Part shown: positions 1 to 7,529 of the stretch, in pieces
Position numbering within the stretch: the first letter of the stretch is position 1
Layout: the number at the start of each line of letters is the position of its first letter
NCBI GenBank assembly: GCA_937896505.1
Contig: CALBNP010000208.1
Span: 1-15,595, forward strand
DNA: 15,595 bases
Reading direction: 5' to 3'
Source of the DNA: an uncultured Bacteroidales bacterium
GTDB lineage: Bacteria; Bacteroidota; Bacteroidia; Bacteroidales; F082
Position numbers and translations under genes: made by a program
The notes under the pieces: model-generated
The model's database searches: none
What the model was told of the DNA's origin: nothing
Seen by the model: the letters and a program-made list of their open reading frames with translations, nothing else

Positions 1-86
1 CCGATGATTTGAAGAAGGCTTATCTTGAGCTATTAGAGGAAAGATTGGAAAGATTAGAGCATGAAAACAAGAGCAAAACGGATTAA
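1..86 (+). CDS. 3' end of an unidentified gene (partial)
   Basis: An open frame enters from the left edge (first complete codon at position 3) and stops at TAA 84-86. The visible tail is 27 residues, starts DDLKKAYLELLEERLERLEH and ends KSKTD. It is highly charged with a leucine/glutamate heptad-like pattern, so it probably ends in an amphipathic helix or coiled coil. Too little is visible to name a family. The stop lies 30 bp before the next gene, and a promoter-like element sits in that gap, so it need not belong to the following operon. Confidence 0.5.
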   Translation, partial: DDLKKAYLELLEERLERLEHENKSKTD

Positions 87-90
87 TCCT

Positions 91-98
91 TACCTTTG
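91..98 (+). promoter_or_regulatory. Candidate Bacteroidota -7 promoter element
   Basis: TACCTTTG matches the Bacteroidota sigma-ABfr -7 consensus TAnnTTTG exactly. It lies 18 bp before the ATG at 117, so a transcript would have a leader of about a dozen bases. No clear TTG/TTTG -33 element is seen about 20 bp upstream, which lowers confidence. It would drive the 117-6161 operon. Confidence 0.45.
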
Positions 99-116
99 TC
101 GCAAATTTGAATCATC

Positions 117-2102
117 ATGAAGCGAAAGATAGTTTGGATTGCTGTTGCCGCATTGGTTATCGTTGGCGCAAGTCTCATCATCACACAAAATATGAAAGAG
201 TGTTTCCGCCCCATGGCCAACTTCGAAGGCGGCAACACCGTCAGCCTCGACATGGACTTGGACAACGCCGTGCTTGAGGGCATCTTCATTCCCTCCGCCA
301 AGCAATGCGAATCGGGGCAATTCGAGGTACGCATCACCAATCGGTCGAAAGACTTCAAGCACTACAAAATCTACTATCAAAACGAGACCTACAAGTTTGG
401 CGACACCGACTCACTCGCAGGCGAAAACTTCTACGGTAGTTGGGAAGACGTGAGCATTGGCTTCAAACCCATCGAAAATAAGAGTTTTACAGACTACATC
501 CGCATCGTAGGCAACCCACGCGACGAACATATATATTATGGTGCCGACATCTCGGAAAACAGTTTCAGCGAAGAACGCATCCATGACTTGTGCGAGTCGA
601 TTCGTAAACAAGAACCTTGGTATAATTCCATTGTCGAGAAAGCAAAACGGAACGGATACAGCGTAGATGAGCAATTGTATAGAGATGTCCTATGGGTCAT
701 CAACGACAGCAAGAACAACGGCGATGTCAACCACCGCTGGAAGCGCAATCCTCGCGTTGGCGAATACAGCTTCATGCTGGTGCTTTGCACCGATGAAGGC
801 CTTGCCGAAATACCCGATTACATCCAACACATTGGGCAGACCGACGAGAACGGACAATTCGTCAATCCTTACGGATGGTTTGAGACCCACCCTTCGAAAA
901 ACATCAAGGTCGTCAAATCGAAACGCAAGCTGAAGACACGAGCCGTGATTGCCGTCAACAAAGGCATATTCATCGACGAGTCGAATGTGAATCATGTTGG
1001 CTATCATATCGACACTACCAGCTGCAATTGCGGCAACGACGACTCATTGTATAGCAATGCCCTCTACGAGCAGTTTTTCAGCGGCATCAGCCGGCAATAC
1101 ACCTTGCGCAACATTCCCGTCATCCAAGATGTTATAGGCGACGAACCTTACACACGCGAGCAATACGAAGCCAACCGCAACCGCTTCGACAGCACCGAAT
1201 TGCAAATGAACTGGCCCGTGACCACCAAGACACCCTGCCAAACCGTCCGCCTCTCAGAAGATGGCGAATACATCTCGCTCATCAATCCCGGCAACGACAA
1301 CATCAACGACCTACGCAAGGAATCGACAGGCATCCGCACCCGTGTGGGCTTCACCTACGGCAAGTTTAGAGGGAAAATCAAGTTCCCCGTCATGCTCAAC
1401 GAAGAGAACATCTGGAACGGCTTGACCTACGCCTTCTGGCTCATTTACAGCGACAACCATGCTTGGAACAACCGTCGTCCAAGCTATGCAGGCGGAGGCT
1501 ACATTCCGAAATCCGATAACTCGGATAATCCGGTAAGAACACCTTACAACACTTATTCCGAGATTGACATCGAGATTGTGAAAGCCTCGAAACACTGGCC
1601 CTTGGATTATTACAAATACCTACGCTCCGACTACGAAACCGCCTGCGTTGAAGATGCAACACTGAACGACGATGTGATGTACTGCTGCACCAACTGGGAT
1701 TTGGCTACGACCGAACCCGAACTTTTCAAGGCCAACATCGACACCATTCCTTATGGCAAAGACCGAAAATTCGAGACCATGCGCTGGTATCCCAACTACA
1801 AGGCCTTGACCACACGCACGCCAATGTCGAACAAGGTTTTCTCCGAAAAATACTACTATTACGAAATCGAATGGCGCCCAACCGAAATCATCTGGCGCTT
1901 AGGACCAAGTCCCGACAAGATGGAAGTGGTCGGCTACATGGACGACAAACACACCGCCATCCCGAACAACCAGATGAAAGCCATCGTCACACAGGAATAC
2001 CATTATTCCGAATGGTGGCCGCCAATCGTCTGGGAGCAAGGCCTGATTCCATACAACAAGACCGACATTGAAGGCAGAGTTTACGAAATCGTAGTAGAAT
2101 AA
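117..2102 (+). CDS. Membrane-anchored GH16-like glycoside hydrolase
   Basis: The 661-residue protein is predicted to cleave or remodel a beta-linked polysaccharide outside the cytoplasmic membrane. Residues 5-23 form a hydrophobic N-terminal signal or anchor with no convincing lipobox. The C-terminal part (about 375-661) looks like a GH16 beta-jelly-roll. SEIDIEIV at 481-488 carries the ExDxE active-site signature (E482, D484, E486), in the spacing without the extra residue used by lichenase-type enzymes. YGKFRGKIKFP (414-424), LTYAFWLIY (436-444) and YYEIEWRPTEIIWRLGP (581-597) fit conserved GH16 strands. About 40-150 looks beta-rich. Residues 161-196 are a helical module shared with the SGNH proteins of the opposite operon. 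Ten cysteines, including C303/C305 and C523/C524, could form disulfides. It is the first gene of an operon, with the next start 14 bp after its stop. Substrate is unknown; a lyase or transglycosylase role on the neighbouring polymer is possible. Confidence 0.75.
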   Translation: MKRKIVWIAVAALVIVGASLIITQNMKECFRPMANFEGGNTVSLDMDLDNAVLEGIFIPSAKQCESGQFEVRITNRSKDFKHYKIYYQNETYKFGDTDSLAGENFYGSWEDVSIGFKPIENKSFTDYIRIVGNPRDEHIYYGADISENSFSEERIHDLCESIRKQEPWYNSIVEKAKRNGYSVDEQLYRDVLWVINDSKNNGDVNHRWKRNPRVGEYSFMLVLCTDEGLAEIPDYIQHIGQTDENGQFVNPYGWFETHPSKNIKVVKSKRKLKTRAVIAVNKGIFIDESNVNHVGYHIDTTSCNCGNDDSLYSNALYEQFFSGISRQYTLRNIPVIQDVIGDEPYTREQYEANRNRFDSTELQMNWPVTTKTPCQTVRLSEDGEYISLINPGNDNINDLRKESTGIRTRVGFTYGKFRGKIKFPVMLNEENIWNGLTYAFWLIYSDNHAWNNRRPSYAGGGYIPKSDNSDNPVRTPYNTYSEIDIEIVKASKHWPLDYYKYLRSDYETACVEDATLNDDVMYCCTNWDLATTEPELFKANIDTIPYGKDRKFETMRWYPNYKALTTRTPMSNKVFSEKYYYYEIEWRPTEIIWRLGPSPDKMEVVGYMDDKHTAIPNNQMKAIVTQEYHYSEWWPPIVWEQGLIPYNKTDIEGRVYEIVVE

Positions 2103-2116
2103 TATTTCTTACTGAA

Positions 2117-3685
2117 ATGATTTTCAAAGCATTGACAAAAAAAGACACATCAGCACTGAAAGGCTTTGCCATTCTTTGCATCGTCTTCCACAATTTTTTC
2201 CATTGGATGGCACCCTCGCCAGGCGAAAACGAATTTGTCTTCTATCCGGAATGTGTCCACAATTTCTTCCGTTTGCTTGGCGAGCAACCATCAGAGTTCA
2301 TCAACATCATTTTCAGCTATTTGGGGCATTATGGCGTTCAGATTTTCGTCTTATTAAGCGGTTACGGACTTGCCGTTTCAATGCTTCGGCACGAAAAAGA
2401 CTGGACCACATTCATCGTTGACAGGCTGAAAAAACTCTACCCTCTCCTGCTGACCGCAATCATCGTTTTCATTTTGTTCGTGATTGTCAACGAACATAGG
2501 ATTTTGCGACCTAACGAATGGAGCGTAGTCTGGCAGGAACTGCTGTTCATCCACACCTTGATTCCAGATTCATGGTTAAGTCTCAACGGCCCATGGTGGT
2601 TTTTCGCACTCATTTTCCAGTTGTATCTGCTGTTTCCTTTGCTGTTCCGTTTCATCAGAAAGCACGATTGGAAAGCCTTTGCCACAGTTTGCGTGATTTC
2701 CTACACCCTCATTTTCCTTTTCAGAAATGTCTTCAACATCTATCATGGCGAAATCATCATGATGAACGCTCCAGGGCATTTGCCCGAATTCTGCTTAGGC
2801 ATTTTGCTGGCACAACATCAAAATGAAAAGATACATCCGGCATGGCTCATTCTGTCCGTCGCCGTTTTCTGCCTCGGAAACTTCTATGCCGTTTTCTATC
2901 CCTTCACTTTCCTTGCAGTTTCAATCATTGTCTTATTTGCCTACCAAGGCGCGAAAAAACTGCCGTACAAGAAAGGCTGGATAGCCAACGACATGATTTA
3001 TTTTGGCGACATTTCGATGGTACTCTTTGCCGTTCACGGTTTGTTCCGAAAGGCATTTTTAGATTTGGCACCTACATTTGATGGTTTTTGGGGCCATGCG
3101 CTTATTTTTGTCCTGTTTTTCATCACGGTTTGGGGCGTCAGCTTGGCGGCAAAGCATCTTTACGATGGTTTAGTACAAATGTTTGGCCTCATCAAAATCA
3201 GGGAATCGAAGGCTTCGCATATTGTGGGCATCGTGCTCCAAACGGCTTTCGGATTGTTCTTTGCATACATAATCAGCTATTACATAGGACTAAACACCAA
3301 CAAATTTGAAAAGGAATTCGATGATTTTGAATCGAAGCCAAGCGAGGTTGTCGTCACACCAACCAATGAATTTGGAAGGTTAGCCATGCTCGATTTTGAA
3401 GAAAACATTTCATCTTTGAGAATCGATGGTTCATTTGACCTGGCCAGCCTCGACACCTTGGCCGAATTGCCTGTCATCGTGATTGACATCAAAGGACTGC
3501 TGTGGGACAGATTGGTCATCCCCGAAAGTTTCAACACTTCGGAAGGTAAAACATATCAGTTCTCGTACCGGTACAACAGACCATTCAATCAAAAAATTGA
3601 TGACAAAACCCTAAAAATATATTTCTGGAACACAAAGAAAAGCTCCTTGGAAGCGAAAAACATTGACATTTCCATAAAATACTGA
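2117..3685 (+). CDS. Acyltransferase-3 family (OafA-like) membrane O-acyltransferase with C-terminal soluble domain
   Basis: The 522-residue protein probably transfers an acyl group, usually acetyl in this family, to an extracytoplasmic glycan. The N-terminus has the family hallmark: ALKGFAILCIVFHNFFHW (13-30) with the conserved histidine H25. GVQIFVLLSGYGLA (73-86) matches the GVxxFFVLSGF motif, and NGPWWFFALIFQLYLLFPLL (157-176) matches the W-x-L-x-x-E/Q-F-Y-L-x-F-P helix. About ten membrane segments run to residue 390 (last helix 369-390). Residues 395-522 are an extra non-membrane, beta-rich domain absent from ordinary family members. It resembles the C-terminus of the next gene product: DTLAELPVIV (446-455) and LKIYFWN (499-505). 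The next gene starts 4 bp after this stop, so translation is probably coupled. The acyl donor and acceptor are not visible. Confidence 0.85.
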   Translation: MIFKALTKKDTSALKGFAILCIVFHNFFHWMAPSPGENEFVFYPECVHNFFRLLGEQPSEFINIIFSYLGHYGVQIFVLLSGYGLAVSMLRHEKDWTTFIVDRLKKLYPLLLTAIIVFILFVIVNEHRILRPNEWSVVWQELLFIHTLIPDSWLSLNGPWWFFALIFQLYLLFPLLFRFIRKHDWKAFATVCVISYTLIFLFRNVFNIYHGEIIMMNAPGHLPEFCLGILLAQHQNEKIHPAWLILSVAVFCLGNFYAVFYPFTFLAVSIIVLFAYQGAKKLPYKKGWIANDMIYFGDISMVLFAVHGLFRKAFLDLAPTFDGFWGHALIFVLFFITVWGVSLAAKHLYDGLVQMFGLIKIRESKASHIVGIVLQTAFGLFFAYIISYYIGLNTNKFEKEFDDFESKPSEVVVTPTNEFGRLAMLDFEENISSLRIDGSFDLASLDTLAELPVIVIDIKGLLWDRLVIPESFNTSEGKTYQFSYRYNRPFNQKIDDKTLKIYFWNTKKSSLEAKNIDISIKY

Positions 3686-3689
3686 CTAT

Positions 3690-6161
3690 ATGAACACCAA
3701 TATCAATAAAATAAAAGACGGACTATGCCAATGGGCAAAAGCCAATTTGCTGTTGCTGCTCTGTATGCTCATCATCAGAATCTTTTTCTTTCTGGAAGTG
3801 CATTACAGGATTGAAGTCGATGCCGCACAATTTGCCAACATCATGTCGGGCTTCGTTTTCGACCTTTATCTTGTCTGCCACATAGCCACATGGCTGCTCA
3901 TCCCGTTTCTGCTGTTCTATTATTTCTGGCCAAAAAGCACATCGAAAACCTACACCGGCTTGACCATTTTCTATGCCGTTTGCGGTGCGCTGCTGACCGA
4001 ATACTACTGCAACCTGATGATGCCCCTCGACCATGTGATTTTCGTTTATTCTCCCGAAGAAGTGAAAGGCACCTTGACCTCATCGGCAAACGTCACGGCG
4101 GCACCTTTCGTTTGGTTTTTCCTGAGCATGGCCGTTGTCGTCATCGCCGCCATCCTTTGGAAAAAAATCAGGATACCGGCATTTGTCGCCATTCCTTTCC
4201 TCGCCGGTTGCCTTGCGGTTGCCATCATTGTGAATTACAGCAATCTGATTCGCACGGAAAAACACTACAAAGACCATGAATCGTTCTGCCTTGCGGTAAA
4301 CCAGCCATCGTATTCGGCAATAAAAATCTACGACTACTTTTCCAACAAGAACAAGCAACTCTTTGACGATGAGAATGGTGTCAGCCAAGAAGTTATGGAC
4401 GCAGTCGCCCGTTACCAAGCCCTGAATTCCCAAAACGAATACCTTGATCCAGAATATCCTCTGTGGCGCAAGGCAAACGACGGAGATGTGCTGGGCAAGT
4501 CCTTCAACATGACCAGCGACAGCCTGCCGCCCAATTTCGTTTTCATCATCATGGAAGGATTTGGGCAAAATCTCAGCGGCGTCATCGATGCACAGTTCTC
4601 CCCTACTCCTTTCATCGATTCGCTCAAGCAGGAAAGCCTTTATTGGGAAAACTGCCTCTCGACAACGGCGCGCACCTTCGGCGTTCTGCCTGCCATTTTC
4701 GCTTCCGTTCCTCAAGGCAAATCCGGCTTTTCGCAAAACTGGACACCCATGCCATCGCACAATTCGCTGCTCATGGACATGAAGCTAAACGGTTATAAAT
4801 CATCCTATTATTACGGTGGCGTACATAGTTTCGACCGCTACGACGGATTCCTCAAAGCCAATGATGTCGATTTCATCTTTGTCCCGCAAATCGACAACGT
4901 CGATTCGGCGACCTACAAACTGCTGAACGAAAGTCACCGATGGGGTCTCGACGACAATGAAGTCTTTGAATACGCCATGAATAGGAAAAACGCCCAACCT
5001 TCGACAAGGCCAAACATCGACATCTACATGACGCTCACCACGCACGAACCGTTTGTCTTCGGCGAAGTGGAGCAATACGAAAGCCGCATTGAAGAACTCC
5101 TCAGCAGGCAAAACGGCCTTTCGGAAAAGGAACTGGCTAACATCAAAGGCAACATGAACATCTTTGGCTGCTTCAACTACGCCGATGAATGTGTCGGCAA
5201 ACTCATCAATTACTACAAGACTTTGCCCGAATACGAAAACACCATTTTCATCATCACAGGCGATCACAGAATGGGATACCTGCCTTTCGGCTGCTTCCTC
5301 AGCAATGTCAACGTACCGTTGCTTGTGTTTTCACCGCTGCTGAAAGAGCACAAGAGCATGTCGGCAGTCGTATCGCATCTCGACATTACGCCTTCACTTG
5401 AAGCTTATCTGCATGAAAATTATGGCTTTAAGACAAACGAAAACTGTCATTGGATTGGCAACTCACTCGATACCGTTTCCGAATTCAGAAACACCAAAAG
5501 ACTGGCATTCATGCTCAACAACCGCGATGTGGTGGATTATTACGAAGGCGATTATCTGCTCACGAACAACCGCGTCTTCAAATTGGACAAAGACTTCGAA
5601 CCCGAAGCCGTTGACGATGATGCCATCATCAAAATGATGAAAAACCACCTTAGCGACTATTCCGTCATCAGCCATTTCACGGTCCAGCACGATTTCGTGA
5701 AAAAGATTGAAAACAAATATCCTTTGCTGAATTATTCGCTTGATTTCAAAATCAATACGATAGGAATTTTCTCCAATTTCCTCAAAACGGACGGTGACAA
5801 CATATCGGTTTTAATCAACAACAAGGTTGAATACGGTCCGTTTTGCCAGAACATTGACATTCCGGATGATGCAGCCTCCATTCTGTTTGACCTGTCGATG
5901 GATTTGATTTGCCACGACACGCTAAACGGTCTGCCTAGCATCGTCTTTCAGTCGAACAACTACAACTCTTCCGTCATTTTAAGTGACGAATCGGGCCATC
6001 TGCTGAACACCGGCAAATGGGAGCATTTCCATACTAAGGTTACCATTCCGGTGAGCAACGAAATGAACGGAGCCATTCTGAAAGTGTTCCTCTACAACAA
6101 CCAACACACGACTATGGAATTTGACAACCTGAAAGTCGATGCCTTCTACGAAAAACGGTAG
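3690..6161 (+). CDS. LtaS/MdoB-like sulfatase-fold membrane phosphotransferase
   Basis: The 823-residue protein belongs to the alkaline phosphatase superfamily branch that moves phosphoglycerol or phosphoethanolamine from phospholipid to a glycan. Several N-terminal membrane segments lie between about 17 and 185. The catalytic domain (about 281-615) starts PPNFVFIIMEGFGQNLSG (280-297) with metal ligand E289. STTARTFGVLP (324-334) holds the likely nucleophile T326. YYYGGVHSFDRYDGF (373-387), TLTTHEPFVFG (448-458) and IFIITGDHRMGYLP (519-532; D525, H526) complete the metal and active site. Residues about 682-823 form a beta-rich extension with DTLNGLPSIV (743-752) and LKVFLYN (797-803), homologous to the upstream acyltransferase C-terminus. 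LtaS itself has no such domain. It is the last gene of its operon and ends 18 bp from the convergent stop of A3. The substituent is inferred from family; a true sulfatase is less likely given the membrane domain and the threonine. Confidence 0.85.
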   Translation: MNTNINKIKDGLCQWAKANLLLLLCMLIIRIFFFLEVHYRIEVDAAQFANIMSGFVFDLYLVCHIATWLLIPFLLFYYFWPKSTSKTYTGLTIFYAVCGALLTEYYCNLMMPLDHVIFVYSPEEVKGTLTSSANVTAAPFVWFFLSMAVVVIAAILWKKIRIPAFVAIPFLAGCLAVAIIVNYSNLIRTEKHYKDHESFCLAVNQPSYSAIKIYDYFSNKNKQLFDDENGVSQEVMDAVARYQALNSQNEYLDPEYPLWRKANDGDVLGKSFNMTSDSLPPNFVFIIMEGFGQNLSGVIDAQFSPTPFIDSLKQESLYWENCLSTTARTFGVLPAIFASVPQGKSGFSQNWTPMPSHNSLLMDMKLNGYKSSYYYGGVHSFDRYDGFLKANDVDFIFVPQIDNVDSATYKLLNESHRWGLDDNEVFEYAMNRKNAQPSTRPNIDIYMTLTTHEPFVFGEVEQYESRIEELLSRQNGLSEKELANIKGNMNIFGCFNYADECVGKLINYYKTLPEYENTIFIITGDHRMGYLPFGCFLSNVNVPLLVFSPLLKEHKSMSAVVSHLDITPSLEAYLHENYGFKTNENCHWIGNSLDTVSEFRNTKRLAFMLNNRDVVDYYEGDYLLTNNRVFKLDKDFEPEAVDDDAIIKMMKNHLSDYSVISHFTVQHDFVKKIENKYPLLNYSLDFKINTIGIFSNFLKTDGDNISVLINNKVEYGPFCQNIDIPDDAASILFDLSMDLICHDTLNGLPSIVFQSNNYNSSVILSDESGHLLNTGKWEHFHTKVTIPVSNEMNGAILKVFLYNNQHTTMEFDNLKVDAFYEKR

Positions 6162-6179
6162 GATATTCATCCTCCGCCA

Positions 6180-7529
6180 CTAATGGCAAAAGCCTTTAGG
6201 CTGAATCTTAGTCCGATAAGTGTAATCGGCATTGTCAAGAATCATCTGCTCCAAACCGACACCCCTTTCCTCGGCCTGGCTTCTTATGCTTTCCAGCCAT
6301 TCGGGATTTGCCTCAATCTGGCGGCAAATAGCTTCGATTTCTGCGTTCCTATAACCAGCATAAATGCTGTCGGCGGCATCATAATCAGCGGCTTGCTTCC
6401 ATTTGAAAACATTATCGTAAGCACTCAGATAACGTTCGCAGAAACCGTATGGCCAAAGATGATTGGTCGCCTCAGTGCAAACCAACAGGACAAAATCCTG
6501 ATTTTCAATTTCCTGCTTGTAATCGAGAGAAGTAACGTCAACGACACCGTCGCGTTCAGGATAAACCGTCCTGTTATAGAACCAGAATCCGCCATCGGAA
6601 AAGACATTCTGCGGAATGGCTACATTCCATGCCCAAACCGTCCACCAATAGGAATCGGAAATGGAAAGCACCTTCGGCTTGTAACCCTCGGTAAAACTCA
6701 ACACCGGCTGGTCGATGGAGTTGCGCGGCAATGGCGCCAAAATGTTCATCATGCGGTACAAATCGTCGTCTTGGCTCATCAAATAACTCGAATCAAAACC
6801 ATCAATCACGGGATGAGCCTGCTGCTGATGGGTCATCGTTTCCATATAATTGACAATGGAATCAACGGCAAGCGTAGCGGCATACACGGTCCAATGTGCG
6901 CTTAAATCACAATATATGGCATGGTCAAACCCGCCTTTACGGTTGCAGAAATAATCGTTGAAATCCAAGTAATCAATATCTTGTTCGGCAAAAGAAGTCT
7001 TGTATTCCTGATAGTTGTTCGTAACGTTGCGTTTCGCAATATATTTGTCTGGAACAAGTTCAGGATAATAGGAAGCCTTGCCTAAAACGAAAACCGGCAG
7101 CAATTCCGTTCCTTTGGTTTTCAGCATCGCCTTAATGAGTTTCAGCTGCCTCGTGTTTTCATCAATGGTTTCCTTTCCAAGATACGTTTCACCCGTATAA
7201 CTGATGATGTAAGATTCCTCGAAAAAAATCCTGTTGTCCTTCCCTTTTACAGGCCCGATGGCCGAAATCTTTCCAAATGCCGAATAAAGCAACTGGTTGT
7301 TCAGCCTGATCAGTGGCTTTCTGAAACCAGACTGCTCGGTGCAATAAGTCGACAAGGAATCCTGGACGGTCTCATTTATCAACGAAGAAAGACTGACGAC
7401 AGGCTTTGGCATTTCGACAAAAGCGCCATCCAAAGGACGCTCCTCAAAAATGTGGAAACGGGCTTGAAGCATCGGCGCAAAAAGCAAAGCCATAAGAATG
7501 ACAAACCATATTTTCTTGAACTTTTCCAT
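6180..7529 (-). CDS. A3: AlgX/AlgJ-like SGNH polysaccharide O-acetyltransferase partner
   Basis: The 449-residue protein has an N-terminal signal anchor (about 6-23) and an extracytoplasmic SGNH-type catalytic domain. GFRKPLIRLNNQLLYSAFGK (68-87) is the family's GFR-x(3)-IR-x(2)-NQ block. The histidine motif reads LSAHW (209-213, H212). The nucleophile block is VLSISDSYW (287-295, S293), followed by GFWFYNRTVYP (314-324). The 81-residue His-to-Ser spacing suits AlgX. The usual Asp of the DxHW motif is Ser210, and the glycine before the nucleophile is Ser291, so activity needs testing. Residues 404-439 are the shared helical module (NPEWLESIRSQAEERG at 408-423). The ATG overlaps the M3 stop by one base (TGATG), implying translational coupling. 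It probably receives acyl groups from M3 and transfers them to the exported polymer. Confidence 0.8.
   Translation of the reverse strand: MEKFKKIWFVILMALLFAPMLQARFHIFEERPLDGAFVEMPKPVVSLSSLINETVQDSLSTYCTEQSGFRKPLIRLNNQLLYSAFGKISAIGPVKGKDNRIFFEESYIISYTGETYLGKETIDENTRQLKLIKAMLKTKGTELLPVFVLGKASYYPELVPDKYIAKRNVTNNYQEYKTSFAEQDIDYLDFNDYFCNRKGGFDHAIYCDLSAHWTVYAATLAVDSIVNYMETMTHQQQAHPVIDGFDSSYLMSQDDDLYRMMNILAPLPRNSIDQPVLSFTEGYKPKVLSISDSYWWTVWAWNVAIPQNVFSDGGFWFYNRTVYPERDGVVDVTSLDYKQEIENQDFVLLVCTEATNHLWPYGFCERYLSAYDNVFKWKQAADYDAADSIYAGYRNAEIEAICRQIEANPEWLESIRSQAEERGVGLEQMILDNADYTYRTKIQPKGFCH

Noticed and set aside
1..86. Transposase remnant at the left edge
   Set aside because: The charged helical tail is compatible with many proteins, and no inverted repeat or target duplication is visible.
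4080..4760. Minus-strand open frame of 226 codons opposite the LtaS-like gene
   Set aside because: It overlaps conserved catalytic coding sequence and shows no family motif or upstream signals.
6160..6173. Hairpin AGGAT-ATTC-ATCCT between the convergent stops as a bidirectional terminator
   Set aside because: The stem is only 5 bp, includes A-T pairs, has no U-tract on either side, and partly overlaps the stop codon. Convergent transcripts may end here, but this hairpin is not adequate evidence.
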